64,000 bases of DNA, from positions 3,167,001 through 3,231,000 of the forward strand of contig CP051187.1 of the NCBI GenBank assembly GCA_038087035.1, read 5' to 3'. The stretch comes from Gloeotrichia echinulata CP02. GTDB lineage: Bacteria; Cyanobacteriota; Cyanobacteriia; Cyanobacteriales; Nostocaceae. The translations under genes and the position numbers were made by a program. Shown in pieces: positions 1 through 8,414 of the stretch. Every line of letters starts with the position of its first letter. Position 1 is the first letter of the stretch. The notes under the pieces were generated by a model. It was not told the origin of the DNA and did not search any database. It saw only the letters and a list, made by a program, of their open reading frames with translations.

Positions 1-2
1 TT

Positions 3-29
3 TTGGGCGATGACGAATTGACCAACAAC
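3..29 (+). pseudogene. Possible 5' remnant of HNH endonuclease gene
   Basis: The frame at 3-29 reads LGDDELTNN and then stops. GGDDELTN is a common stretch of the HNH endonuclease core just after the HIIP motif. With the HNH-like C-terminal piece at 1512-1664 it suggests that one HNH gene was interrupted, although roughly 25-35 expected residues between the two pieces are absent, so a deletion must also have happened. The evidence is short and the window edge cuts it off. Confidence 0.3.
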
Positions 30-33
30 TAAT

Positions 34-213
34 TCAATCCGTAGGATTGACAGGACAGTTGGTCGGTGAGGAATCGCCATTTTTTATGTTTGGCAATGTG
101 TCGATAAGTTCATCTATCACTTGAGTCATGGTTTTGTCTACGCACTCTGCATGTTGCTTGAGCTTATTGAATCTGCGTTCTGACATTCTTAATCGTAATT
201 GTTTATTTTTCAT
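34..213 (-). CDS. Small ribbon-helix-helix-like protein beside tnpB
   Basis: A 59-residue reading frame with an ATG at 213 and a TGA at 34, divergent from the tnpB that starts at 277. The N-terminal half begins [20 protein letters not shown]: a short basic strand followed by two predicted helices, with an acidic second helix (VIDELIDTL). That is the layout of an Arc/CopG-type ribbon-helix-helix DNA-binding protein. Its place at the left side of a TnpB element suggests it is carried by the element and might regulate it. Function is inferred from size and pattern only; it could be non-functional. Confidence 0.5.
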   Translation of the reverse strand: MKNKQLRLRMSERRFNKLKQHAECVDKTMTQVIDELIDTLPNIKNGDSSPTNCPVNPTD

Positions 214-276
214 AGTGGTTACACAATGGATATACGGTATGTTATACTATTTTCAGGTCGAAAAACAAAGAATAAA

Positions 277-1503
277 ATGAGAACTTCATACCAATACAAA
301 ATCAAGCCAACTAAACAGCAAGCAGAAAAAATTGATCAAACGTTGGAAATGCTGCGTTATCAATACAATTACTTGCTTGCTCAAAGGTTTGATTGGTATG
401 AAATGAATCGATGTCCTATTGATAGATGCCCTTTGATTTGTCATCTACCAGATTTAAAAGAACAACCCAACTACTACAATCAAAAAGCATCTTTGGTGCA
501 ATTAAAAGTAGATAGACCTTGGTACAAAAATATTCACTCTCAAGTGCTACAGGAAGTACCTAAAAGAGTTGAGCTAGCTTTTGACAGATGGTTAAAAGGC
601 GATATCAACGGGAAGAAATCAGGTAGACCTAGATTCAAAGGGAAAGGACAATACAAGACTTTTACTTACACCCAATTTAAGCAGCATCATTTTGTCAATA
701 ACAAAATTACGCTCTCAAAGATAGGAGATGTTAAGGTAATTGTTCATCGCCCGATACCCGTTGGGTTTAAAATCAAAACCTTTTCTATAACTAAAAAAGC
801 TGATGGCTATTATGTAACTCTCAGCTTGGAAGATGCTACAGTTCCAATAATTAAACCTGAGTTTAACCCAGAATCCATAACTGGCATCGATGTCGGTTTG
901 AAGGAGTTTTTAACAACTTCTGAGGGTGAAACTGTTGCTATACCTCAGCATTACCGCAAAGCACAGAAACGTTTGCGGGTTATCCAAAAACGTGTTTCGC
1001 GTCGTAAGAAAAGTAGTAACCGTAGACAAAAAGCGGTTAAACAACTAGGTAAGCAACATAAAAAAGTTGCTGATAAACGTAAAGATTTTCATTTCAAAAC
1101 TGCTAACAACTTATTGAAAAAATATGATGTTGTTGCAGTTGAAGATTTGAATGTTAAAGGACTTGCACGTACCCGATTGGCAAAATCTGTACTTGATGCT
1201 GGATGGTCAAGCTTTCTGTCGATACTGACAAACAAAGCCGAAAATGCTGGTTTGTTGGTTATCCCAGTTAAAGCGTCTGGTACAAGTCAAGATTGTTCTA
1301 ATTGTGGCGTAAAAGTTCCTAAAAAACTGCATCAACGATGGCACGACTGTCCTAATTGTGGATGCAGTCTTGACCGAGACCATAATGCAGCGATAAATAT
1401 AAAAAACAGAGCGGTGGGGCATCCCGTTCTTAAAGCCAAGAGTCTCCTAAGCGATAGCCGGATTGTCTTGGAAGCCTACACTTACTGCGAAGCAGAAGTG
1501 TAG
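277..1503 (+). CDS. tnpB: TnpB RNA-guided nuclease, IS200/IS605 family (copy 1)
   Basis: TnpB is a RuvC-type endonuclease guided by an RNA made from the element right end; it helps IS200/IS605 elements persist. The ATG at 277 ([15 protein letters not shown]) is the usual family start, giving 408 residues; upstream codons in frame run through a promoter-like AT-rich stretch. An N-terminal helical OrfB domain is followed by RuvC motifs GIDVGLK (Asp near 205), [10 protein letters not shown] (Glu near 289) and DRDHNAA (Asp near 368), with a CSNCG/CPNCG zinc ribbon before the last. All key residues are present. This copy is clearly different from the two copies at 18.4 and 58.5 kb. Confidence 0.92.
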   Translation: MRTSYQYKIKPTKQQAEKIDQTLEMLRYQYNYLLAQRFDWYEMNRCPIDRCPLICHLPDLKEQPNYYNQKASLVQLKVDRPWYKNIHSQVLQEVPKRVELAFDRWLKGDINGKKSGRPRFKGKGQYKTFTYTQFKQHHFVNNKITLSKIGDVKVIVHRPIPVGFKIKTFSITKKADGYYVTLSLEDATVPIIKPEFNPESITGIDVGLKEFLTTSEGETVAIPQHYRKAQKRLRVIQKRVSRRKKSSNRRQKAVKQLGKQHKKVADKRKDFHFKTANNLLKKYDVVAVEDLNVKGLARTRLAKSVLDAGWSSFLSILTNKAENAGLLVIPVKASGTSQDCSNCGVKVPKKLHQRWHDCPNCGCSLDRDHNAAINIKNRAVGHPVLKAKSLLSDSRIVLEAYTYCEAEV

Positions 1504-1513
1504 GAGATGTCAC
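1400..1513 (+). ncRNA. Predicted right-end (omega/re) RNA of TnpB copy 1
   Basis: In this family the guide RNA is derived from the 3' end of tnpB through the right end of the element. Here the region ends with a strong hairpin (arms CTACACTT/AAGTGTAG, with inner CTGCG/AGCAG pairing) just before the presumed boundary at 1513. The 5' limit is a guess; the call follows from family knowledge rather than from a conserved sequence I can verify. Confidence 0.35.
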
Positions 1514-1664
1514 CTTTCTATTCAATCCGCGTACCCAGAAATGGGAGGAACACTTCACTATTTCCGAACAGACTGTGCTTGGATTAACGCCTGTGGGACG
1601 TACAACAGTCAGATTACTGCACATGAATACCGACGAACGATTAGCTGAAAGGCAGAGATTGTAG
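1512..1664 (+). pseudogene. C-terminal fragment of an HNH endonuclease
   Basis: The frame reads FNPRTQKWEEHF, then GLTPVGRTTVRLLHMN and ends in AERQRL before TAG at 1662. The FNPR-x-x-x-W-x-x-HF block and the T-P-x-G-R-x-T-V block are typical of the C-terminus of cyanobacterial HNH endonucleases. It starts directly at the right end of the TnpB element, with no start codon of its own, so it is read as the 3' part of a gene broken by the insertion. Confidence 0.55.
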
Positions 1665-1740
1665 CTTTTTGATAAATCTAAGTTCCAAGGTGCATGACAC
1701 TGCGCTAATATACCCTATGAAATTACAAAAACTGCTTTAA

Positions 1741-1992
1741 GCTCGGCGTTTCCAGTAAAAAGCTCGGCGTTCGGAGTAAAAAGCTCGGCGTTTCCAGTAA
1801 AAAGCTCGGCGTTCGGAGTAAAAAGCTCGGCGTTCGGAGTAAAAAGCTCGGCGTTCGGAGTAAAAAGCTCGGCGTTCGGAGTAAAAAGCTCGGCGTTCGG
1901 AGCAAAAAGCTCGGCGTTCGGAGTAAAAAGCTCGGCGTTCGGAGTAAAAAACTCGGCGTTCGGAGTAAAAAGCTCGGCGTTCCGAGTAAAAA
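1741..1992. repeat. 21-bp tandem repeat, 12 units
   Basis: Twelve direct copies of a 21-bp unit, GCTCGGCGTTCGGAGTAAAA plus A, start at 1741, 1762, 1783 and so on to 1972. Two variants occur: TTTCCAGT in units 1 and 3, TTCGGAGT in most others, and TTCCGAGT in the last. There are no unique spacers, so this is a simple array and not a CRISPR. As 21 is a multiple of three, it is open in several frames, but I see no start signal that would make it coding. Confidence 0.95.
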
Positions 1993-2078
1993 GCTTGAAT
2001 GATGAGAAGTTTCAGTCTAATCTATACCTACCTTGACATAGGCATGGAGGCGATCGCCTCGACAGTTACAATAATGTC

Positions 2079-2855
2079 ATGGACAAAGGCGAAAATCAGG
2101 GGTGGGATGGGAAAATGGGATTAGCTGGATTAAAAATTGTCTTGGTAGAACCACATGGTCCATTAAACCTGGGAGCGATCGCCAGAGTGATGAAAAATTT
2201 TGGCTTAGATCAACTAGTATTAGTCAATCCCCAATGCGACCCCCTGGACATGGAAGCGCTGAAAATGGCGGTTCATGCCAAAGAAATTTTAACATCTGCG
2301 GTTTTAGTAGCGACATTACCAGAAGCGTTGCAGGGATGTGTCAGAGTCATCGCTACCACCGGTCGAGTTCGCAGTTGGGAAACACCTTTAGAAAACCCCC
2401 GCACCGCCCTACCTTGGTTGCTAGAGGAACCAGAACAACCCACAGCGTTAATTTTTGGCAGGGAAGACCGAGGATTAAGCAATGAAGAATTAAACTATGC
2501 TCAGAGGTTTATTCACATTCCCACAAGTCAAAATTATCTGTCCCTGAATCTGGCTACGGCTGTAGCCATCTGCTGTTATGAACTGGCACAATCTACAGAC
2601 CAACCATTGACACCCACCCCATCCCCAACTGAACTTGCACCTTTTGAGATCCTAGAAGGATACTACCAGCAATTAGAATCCCTGCTGCTAAACATTGGTT
2701 ATCTTTATCCCCACACAGCAACTAGCCGTATGGAAAAATTTCGCCAACTGTATAATCGCGCTCACCTGCAAACCGGGGAAGTCGCGATGCTCCGAGGAAT
2801 TATACAACAAGTAAAATGGGCAATTAAAACCTATAAAAATGATGGAAAGTTGTAA
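2079..2855 (+). CDS. trmJ: TrmJ-type tRNA (cytidine/uridine-2'-O) methyltransferase
   Basis: SpoU/TrmH-superfamily 2'-O-methyltransferase, most like TrmJ, which methylates the ribose of position 32 in tRNAs using S-adenosylmethionine. The SPOUT knot motifs are visible: motif 1 LGAIARVMKNFG (near residue 38), motif 2 ALIFGREDRGLSNEE (near 128) and motif 3 SLNLATAVAICCYEL (near 155). The C-terminal extension (about 195-258) with YPHTATSRMEKFRQLYNRA is the TrmJ-type tail rather than TrmH or RlmB. ATG at 2079 is used; a second ATG at 2115 (MGLAGLK) is equally plausible. It stands alone, after the 21-bp array. Confidence 0.88.
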   Translation: MDKGENQGWDGKMGLAGLKIVLVEPHGPLNLGAIARVMKNFGLDQLVLVNPQCDPLDMEALKMAVHAKEILTSAVLVATLPEALQGCVRVIATTGRVRSWETPLENPRTALPWLLEEPEQPTALIFGREDRGLSNEELNYAQRFIHIPTSQNYLSLNLATAVAICCYELAQSTDQPLTPTPSPTELAPFEILEGYYQQLESLLLNIGYLYPHTATSRMEKFRQLYNRAHLQTGEVAMLRGIIQQVKWAIKTYKNDGKL

Positions 2856-2935
2856 TTCATCGTTTAATATGTACGCATTGATTCCCCCAAAATAATAAAT
2901 ATGGCTTAAACTAAACACAAAAATACTGACTTAAC

Positions 2936-3130
2936 TGGGGACTGGGGACTGGAGACTGGGGACTGGAGACTGGAGACTGGAGACTGGAGACTGGATTAAT
3001 TTACTCTTGACTCATTACTCATTACTCATTACTCATTACTCATTACTCCTTACTCCCAATCCCCAACCCCCAATCCCTGGTCACTGAGCGGAGCCGAAGT
3101 GCAACCCCCAACCCCCAATCCCCAATCCCT
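2936..3130. repeat. Heptanucleotide STRR cluster
   Basis: Three successive 7-bp periodic tracts: GGGGACT/GGAGACT units (about 2936-2995), ACTCATT units (about 3003-3045) and CCCCAAT/CCCCAAC units (about 3053-3130). Such short tandem repeats are typical of heterocystous cyanobacteria. They run right up to the start of the next gene and produce a spurious in-frame GTG at 3099. Confidence 0.9.
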
Positions 3131-3137
3131 AGCAGCG

Positions 3138-4673
3138 ATGTCAGAATCAAGTGATAAACTCAACACTTTCTCCAGGCGTCAACCCCTAAATCGCCCCCAG
3201 CGTTCGCGCAAAGTCCAAAAGGCGGAACCAAAGAAAGTCAAAGTTCCCAAACAGCAGCAGCGTACACCTCAAGAAGGAGCTACGGCGACACGTGTAGTAA
3301 GAAATGGTACTAATCAAATCACGGTTAATACTGGTGTGTCTAGGTCAAGACCAGGGCTAGTAATGCCAGCAGCAGTCAAACCCATCCCCAAAGGGAAGAT
3401 TCCCCCCTTCCAACCAGGGGCTGTCAAAATTAAGACAGTGCGAATGGAGAAGTCGGCGGTGCCCAAAAGTAGACAATCGCGGAAAACGCGGTTAAAGCCA
3501 ATGGCTAGAACCCTCTTGTATACTCTGCGATTATTAATTGTCGGTGTTGGGATTGGGGCGATTGTCGGTACAGCGTTATCGGTATTAGACCCCGCTAGTC
3601 GTGTCACCCCAACTGCTTCTCCAGTATCGAATACAAATACTGAACAATCGCAGTCACAGCCTACACCAACAACCCCAGCGACTTCCGGCTTATATCTAAC
3701 TCAGGAAATTATCCCCTTAAAAAATGCCGTGCAAAATTTGGCATCAGCCAACCAAAATCTTACAGCAGGGGTTATAATAGTAGACTTAGATACGGGAGCT
3801 TACGTTGATGTGAATAGCGCTGCTAGTTTCCCATCGGCGAGTACAATTAAGATACCGATTCTGGTGGCCTTTTTCCAAGATGTGGATGCTGGTAAAATCC
3901 GCCTCGATGAAATGCTGACCATGCAACAAGAGATGATTGCAGGCGGTTCAGGAAATATGCAATTAAAGCCAGCGGGAACCCAGTATACAGCCTTGGATGT
4001 CGCCACGAAAATGATTACAATCAGCGACAATACAGCGACAAATATGCTGATTGCCAAACTCGGCGGTATCGATGCTTTAAACCAGCGTTTTCGCAGTTGG
4101 GGGTTGACAACCACAGCCCTTCGCAATCAACTTCCAGATTTGCAAGGGACAAACACCACCAGTCCTAGGGAATTGGGAACTTTGATGGCGATGGTGCATC
4201 AGGGAAATTTGGTGAATATGCGATCGCGTGATCTGATACTAAATATTATGCGTCAAACCGAGAGAAATAATCTACTCCCCTCTGGTTTAGGCGCAGGCGC
4301 TAGCATTGCCCACAAAACCGGCGATATTGGCACAATGTTAGGAGATGCAGGTTTAGTAGATATCCCAACTGGGAAGCGCTACATCGCCGCTGTCATGGTA
4401 CAACGCCCCAATAATGACCCCCGCGCCGAAAAACTCATTAGCTCAATTTCTCGTGCGGCTTATCAACAGTTTAGTCAAAATGCTGTCGTCCCCAACAGCA
4501 CGACAAACACCATACCAACAACCAGTTATCAGCCATCTATGATGCCACCTGGTGTACCCAACAGTATGGGAAATCCTATTGGTTATCGGTCACCTGTGAT
4601 GGCGCCTGTTCTACCCAACAACATGGGTTATCCGCCTCCAGTTATCAATCCCCAGTATTATCCTCCCAGATAA
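3138..4673 (+). CDS. Membrane-anchored class A beta-lactamase-like serine hydrolase
   Basis: Serine hydrolase of the class A beta-lactamase/penicillin-interacting fold. The start is placed at ATG 3138 (MSESSDK), as upstream in-frame codons fall in the tandem repeats. A basic, proline-rich N-terminus of about 120 residues precedes one membrane segment (about 125-150, LLYTLRLLIVGVGIGAIVG), placing the enzyme domain outside. The triad of motifs is present: SxxK as STIK (Ser near 235), SDN (near 296) and KTG (near 393). The C-terminal 50 residues are rich in Pro, Asn and Met. I could not confirm an omega-loop Glu166 equivalent, so real lactam hydrolysis is doubtful; a cell-wall role is as likely. 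Confidence 0.82.
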   Translation: MSESSDKLNTFSRRQPLNRPQRSRKVQKAEPKKVKVPKQQQRTPQEGATATRVVRNGTNQITVNTGVSRSRPGLVMPAAVKPIPKGKIPPFQPGAVKIKTVRMEKSAVPKSRQSRKTRLKPMARTLLYTLRLLIVGVGIGAIVGTALSVLDPASRVTPTASPVSNTNTEQSQSQPTPTTPATSGLYLTQEIIPLKNAVQNLASANQNLTAGVIIVDLDTGAYVDVNSAASFPSASTIKIPILVAFFQDVDAGKIRLDEMLTMQQEMIAGGSGNMQLKPAGTQYTALDVATKMITISDNTATNMLIAKLGGIDALNQRFRSWGLTTTALRNQLPDLQGTNTTSPRELGTLMAMVHQGNLVNMRSRDLILNIMRQTERNNLLPSGLGAGASIAHKTGDIGTMLGDAGLVDIPTGKRYIAAVMVQRPNNDPRAEKLISSISRAAYQQFSQNAVVPNSTTNTIPTTSYQPSMMPPGVPNSMGNPIGYRSPVMAPVLPNNMGYPPPVINPQYYPPR

Positions 4674-4758
4674 GGTTATTTGCAGGCTAATTTTTCTCAC
4701 ACATCCCACAGGGAAATGTTATATATAGTACCTGTTTTTGATACAACACGAAAGATCA

Positions 4759-5064
4759 ATGATGAACTCAAACAATTTGCACAAATTAGTAGGACTTGCA
4801 AACGAACACGGGATTAATTGTCAGGTAACTCCAGATGAGTGCTTGGTTACATGCTTACCTGGATACGATGATTTCTTATTAGCTTTTACTTGGTCTGGTG
4901 CAGTTGAAGGAGAACCACAAGAACATGAATTAATAGCAATTAGTGTACAGGATATTACTCAAGAAAGGACAGTAGCAGCTTGGCAGATTCCTAGTTATTT
5001 ATTTGGCAACGTTTTAAGACAAGCACAGATGCTTGTCGCTGCTCATATAGATTTTATGACATAA
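4759..5064 (+). CDS. Conserved-looking hypothetical protein, 101 aa
   Basis: I do not recognise the family. The frame has two adjacent ATGs (4759, 4762; MMNSNNLHKLVGLANEHGI) and encodes a small acidic protein with no membrane segment or signal peptide. Alternating beta-like strands (CLVTCLPGYDDFLLAFTW) and a final helix suggest a compact alpha/beta domain. It stands alone between the serine hydrolase and the FAS1 gene, on the same strand as both. An in-frame TTG at 4738 is less likely as a start. Confidence 0.55.
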   Translation: MMNSNNLHKLVGLANEHGINCQVTPDECLVTCLPGYDDFLLAFTWSGAVEGEPQEHELIAISVQDITQERTVAAWQIPSYLFGNVLRQAQMLVAAHIDFMT

Positions 5065-5401
5065 CGAATCAACCATAGCTAAAAATTATATCTATTCTCT
5101 CTTGGTTCCAAATTCTTACCTAAGATAGTCGCAAGGGTCATATCCTTCATGGTTTTACTAAGTATTTAGTATTAAATATTAACATGAACCTTGATTTTTA
5201 ATTTGCTATTGGCTATAGTTTCAAGTGTTTTTTCCAGCCAATACAGACTATTTTTTAATTTTTTAGCTCAATTTAGTCAAATTTTATTAACTAAACATTA
5301 TGATACACAAGTTGAAATTAAGTGCATATCTCAAGATAGATACAATGCATTATGAAAAAGTTTACATTTATCATGAAATGTAAAGGAATTAATGAAAACA
5401 C
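5065..5401. other. AT-rich intergenic region upstream of the FAS1 gene
   Basis: 337 bases, strongly AT-rich, with no ORF, tandem repeat or MITE that I can see. It presumably holds the promoter of the fasciclin gene; I cannot assign -35/-10 boxes with confidence. Confidence 0.5.
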
Positions 5402-5803
5402 ATGGCTGACATTGTTGATACTGCTGTAAACGCTGGTTCTTTCAATACCTTAGTTGCTGCAGTTAAGGCTGCTGGGCTAGTTGATACTCTCAAAGGTAGT
5501 GGACCATTTACCCTTTTTGCACCTACGGATGAAGCATTTTCTAAACTTCCAGCCGGTACCGTAGATGCTTTACTCAAGGATATTCCCAAGCTCAAGAAAA
5601 TCCTGACTTATCATGTTGTTTCAGGTAAAGTGCTAGCAGCCGATGTGGTTAAGCTGAAGTCAGCTACTACGGTAGAGGGTTCAGATGTAAAAATTGACGC
5701 TTCTCATGGTGTCAAGATCAATAATGCTACTGTTGCAACACCAGATGTTGCTGCTGATAACGGTGTTATTCACATCATTGATACAGTGTTGATTCCTGCA
5801 TAA
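5402..5803 (+). CDS. Single FAS1 (fasciclin) domain protein
   Basis: A 133-residue protein that is one complete FAS1 domain. H1 motif: [17 protein letters not shown] (about 38-54); H2-like motif: [16 protein letters not shown] (about 67-83), then [13 protein letters not shown] at the end. FAS1 domains mediate adhesion and carbohydrate or surface interactions. Unusually there is no signal peptide: the ATG at 5402 leads directly into the domain ([12 protein letters not shown]), as in many short cyanobacterial FAS1 proteins, so location is unclear. An A-rich GGA stretch lies about 15 nt upstream. It appears monocistronic. Confidence 0.9.
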   Translation: MADIVDTAVNAGSFNTLVAAVKAAGLVDTLKGSGPFTLFAPTDEAFSKLPAGTVDALLKDIPKLKKILTYHVVSGKVLAADVVKLKSATTVEGSDVKIDASHGVKINNATVATPDVAADNGVIHIIDTVLIPA

Positions 5804-5892
5804 GCAAGCGTTTAGATAGTATCTGTAGTTAGGGCAATGCCCTAACTACGTGTATTTCAAAAATCAAATATTAGTCCTATATCCGAAGATGA

Positions 5893-5999
5893 TATAGCGC
5901 TTCTCATTCAGATGAGGTACAAGATTATATCGCTAGGTGTAGGGGCACGGCATTGCCGTGCCCCTACGGGTGTACCGCACTAGGCCGGGAAACGCTATA
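5893..5999. repeat. MITE family A, copy 1 (107 bp)
   Basis: Begins TATAGCGCTTCTC and ends GGGAAACGCTATA, giving imperfect 13-bp terminal inverted repeats. The centre is the palindrome GTAGGGGCACGG/CCGTGCCCCTAC. Near-identical 107-bp copies lie at 7253-7359 and 22677-22783. It ends 12 bp from the dprA stop. Confidence 0.85.
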
Positions 6000-6011
6000 T
6001 TAGGAATTATT

Positions 6012-7130
6012 TTAACACTTTTGATATCGCATTCCCGGTAATTGTGAAACTAAACCCATAAGTTCCAACTGTAACAAAGCACTGGAAACTGAACCAGCAC
6101 CCATACCTGTTTGTTGGACAATAAAATCGAAGGGTAAGACATCAACAGCAATTACATTTAATACCTGTTGTAGTTCTGGTGACAAATCTGGCAAACTTAA
6201 CTGTTGTGGTTGTGCAGTCGCCTCAATTGCATCAATTTGTGGGATTGCTCCCAGCATTTTTAACAGTTCGTCTAATTCCCTGAGAATTAACGAAGCGCCT
6301 TGGCTGAGTAATTTTAAACACCCTTGGGATGGATGGTCATCAATTCTTCCGGGGAGTGCATAGACATCACGTCCGAAATCATTCGCATAGGTAGCTGTAA
6401 TTAAAGCACCAGATTTTAAGGGTGCTTCCATTACCAAGATGGCACGACTCAAGCCAGCAATAATCCGGTTACGACGGGGAAAGTGGGTGCGGTCGGGTGG
6501 GGTTTTGGTAGGATACTCACTCACGACTAAGCCAGCAGTCAAAATTTGCTGATACAAATCCCGATTTTGGTGGGGATAGATGACATCTACACCCGTTCCT
6601 AAAACGGCGATTGTTCGTCCACCTGCTTTCATGGCGGACCAGTGGCTTTCGGTGTCAATTCCCTCAGCCATCCCCGAAACAACTGTAAACCCGTTTTTGG
6701 CTAAAGCGGTGCTAATTTGCCGAGTCCAACGGATACCATATTCCGAGGGTTTCCGAGTACCAACAATGCCAACTAGGGGTTTATGTCCGAGATTCTCTTG
6801 CAGTTCCACTTCACCGCGATAGTAGATAATAGGTGGTGGACTGGGAGTTTCTAGGAGCAAGCGGGGGTAATCTCCATCCGCTGGCGTCCAGAAATGGGGG
6901 TTTTCGGCTTGGTGTTTGGTGAGTATTTGTTCTGGATGCAGACGCGATCGCTGTTGTATTACCTTTTCTAATGTCTGAAAACCAAAACCCTCCACCCTTC
7001 CCAACTCAGCCGCAGTCGCTTTCCAAGCCGTTGCCAATGTGCCAAAATGCTGTTGCAAGCGTCGCAGCAATACTGGTCCAATTCCCGAAATTTGCGACCA
7101 AGCTAGCCAATATGCACGTTCTTCTACCAC
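6012..7130 (-). CDS. dprA: DNA processing protein DprA
   Basis: DprA/Smf loads RecA on incoming single-stranded DNA during natural transformation. Length (372 aa) is normal. An N-terminal helix-hairpin-helix region (about 1-60, SQISGIGPVLLRRLQQHFG) is followed by the Rossmann-like DprA core: GIVGTRKPSEYG (near 124), VVSGMAEGIDTESH (near 150), AVLGTGVDVIYP, SEYP and PRRNRIIAGLS. A C-terminal winged-helix-like segment (about 310-372) is present. Its presence is consistent with competence. It is flanked by two direct MITE-A copies. Confidence 0.95.
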   Translation of the reverse strand: MVEERAYWLAWSQISGIGPVLLRRLQQHFGTLATAWKATAAELGRVEGFGFQTLEKVIQQRSRLHPEQILTKHQAENPHFWTPADGDYPRLLLETPSPPPIIYYRGEVELQENLGHKPLVGIVGTRKPSEYGIRWTRQISTALAKNGFTVVSGMAEGIDTESHWSAMKAGGRTIAVLGTGVDVIYPHQNRDLYQQILTAGLVVSEYPTKTPPDRTHFPRRNRIIAGLSRAILVMEAPLKSGALITATYANDFGRDVYALPGRIDDHPSQGCLKLLSQGASLILRELDELLKMLGAIPQIDAIEATAQPQQLSLPDLSPELQQVLNVIAVDVLPFDFIVQQTGMGAGSVSSALLQLELMGLVSQLPGMRYQKC

Positions 7131-7252
7131 TTGTCTATCCTCAGACCTGCTGAGTTGAGTATTCCCAAATTACTGTTAAAAGTGGTTTGGTTCACATTGG
7201 GGAACACCAAAAAATAAATTATCCCAAATTGACGGTTAGTAGGGTGCGTCAG

Positions 7253-7359
7253 TATAGCACTTCCTATTCAGATGAGGTACAAAATTGTATCACGCGATGT
7301 AGGGGCACGGCACTGCCGTGCCCTTACCGATGTACCTCACTAGGGCGAGAAACGCTATA
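7253..7359. repeat. MITE family A, copy 2 (107 bp)
   Basis: Same orientation and length as the copy at 5893-5999, with several substitutions (TATAGCACTTCC start, GAGAAACGCTATA end). The central GTAGGGGCACGGCACTGCCG palindrome is kept apart from one base in the right arm. Confidence 0.8.
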
Positions 7360-7393
7360 GCAATAATTTCTTGGTGTAGCTAGGTTTTCTCGC

Positions 7394-7512
7394 AATACAG
7401 TTCAGTTAAGAAAATTGTCGTAGGGGCACGGCACGAATAAAATTGTCATTAGAAGAAAAGATTTTGGATGTTCCCTACACTGTATACCACTGGAGTCTAA
7501 CTGAACTGTATT
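7394..7512. repeat. MITE family D, copy 1 (119 bp)
   Basis: Terminal inverted repeats AATACAGTTCAGTTA and TAACTGAACTGTATT match perfectly over 14-15 bases. It contains the REP-like arm GTAGGGGCACGGCACG near the left side. A truncated, inverted relative lies at about 24871-24957. Confidence 0.8.
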
Positions 7513-7580
7513 GGGTTTTCTCGCATTGACGCACCCTACATTTTGGATATTTTTTTATCTGGAGGTCCCTTAACTAGGAA

Positions 7581-8414
7581 TTACTCAACATCTTTAATGC
7601 GGGTTTTTCGTTCTAAAATCTCCTTTAGCACTAAAGTTACGACTGCTAACAATGCCAACAATACAGCCGCTGAGAAAGCCGCTTCAGTTTCATACTGTTT
7701 GTAAGCGTCTTCTACAAACAGTGGTAGACTCTGGGTTTTTTCAGCAATATTACCAGATACTACTGAAACAGCGCCGAATTCACCCATTGCTCTAGCATTG
7801 GTCAAAATTAAACCATAAAGTAAGCCCCAGCGAATACTGGGTAAGGTGACGCGCCAAAATATTTGCCAATCGTTTGCGCCCAGGGTTCTAGCTGCTTCTT
7901 CTTGCTCACTACCAAATTCTTCTAACACAGGAATGACTTCGCGGGCGACAAAGGGCATACTGACGAAAGCGGTAGCCAGTACCATACCTGGAAAGGCAAA
8001 GATAATCTGGATATCATGTGCCTGTAGCCAAGGGCCAAACCAGCCCTGGCGACCGTAAAGTAGCACAATCATCAAGCCCGCGACTACGGGGGAGATGGAA
8101 AAAGGCAGGTCAATAATACTTAAGACTATAGCCTTACCGGGGAAATTATTGCGAGCGATCGCCCAAGCTGCACACAAACCAAATACTGCATTCAAAGGCA
8201 CAGCAATTACAGCCAATGTTACCGTTAGCCCGGCTGCGAACAGAAACGCTGGTGCGCTGAGATTTTCCAGAAATGGCCCCACTCCCTTTTTGAAAGCTTC
8301 GACAAAAACGTTGATTGCCGGGATATATTGAACTAGAGCTAAATAGCCAACGGCGATCGCAATCAAAATTGTTGGTGTCCAACTCTTGTCCTGTTTGGGT
8401 TTATTTGTTGTCAT
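7581..8414 (-). CDS. cysW: Sulfate ABC transporter permease CysW
   Basis: Inner-membrane permease subunit of the sulfate/thiosulfate importer. 277 residues with about six hydrophobic segments and the EAA loop ([21 protein letters not shown], about 172-192) that docks the ATPase. The motif [13 protein letters not shown] is typical of CysW. Start ATG at 8414 overlaps the end of cysT by 14 nt, so the two are translationally coupled. The ATPase gene cysA, often next in cyanobacterial clusters, is not downstream; the space to dprA holds only MITEs. Confidence 0.93.
   Translation of the reverse strand: MTTNKPKQDKSWTPTILIAIAVGYLALVQYIPAINVFVEAFKKGVGPFLENLSAPAFLFAAGLTVTLAVIAVPLNAVFGLCAAWAIARNNFPGKAIVLSIIDLPFSISPVVAGLMIVLLYGRQGWFGPWLQAHDIQIIFAFPGMVLATAFVSMPFVAREVIPVLEEFGSEQEEAARTLGANDWQIFWRVTLPSIRWGLLYGLILTNARAMGEFGAVSVVSGNIAEKTQSLPLFVEDAYKQYETEAAFSAAVLLALLAVVTLVLKEILERKTRIKDVE

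Larger units (their letters stand above)
30..1513 (+). mobile_element. IS200/IS605-family element with tnpB only (left end uncertain)
   Basis: The unit comprises the RHH-like gene, tnpB and a right-end hairpin (arms CTACACTT and AAGTGTAG around 1479-1502) followed by GAGATGTCAC. The right boundary is placed after TCAC at 1513 because an HNH-like coding frame resumes there. The left boundary is uncertain; an ACCAAC/GTTGGT inverted pair and CAATCCGTAGGATTG lie at 21-63. No tnpA (Y1 transposase) is present, so the element would need one in trans. Confidence 0.5.
7131..7580. other. Intergenic region with two MITEs
   Basis: 450 bases between the starts/ends of two minus-strand units. Contains MITE A copy 2 (7253-7359) and MITE D copy 1 (7394-7512), plus short GTAGGGTGCGTCA-type repeat pieces at 7239 and 7527. 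The dprA promoter should lie just above 7130; no cysA gene is found here. Confidence 0.6.

Noticed and set aside
1741..1992. CRISPR-like periodicity
   Set aside because: The 21-bp units are contiguous and have no unique spacers; the same applies to the 64-bp array at 41986-42760.
4738..4758. TTG start seven codons upstream of ATG 4759
   Set aside because: No ribosome site; the ATG pair is a better start.
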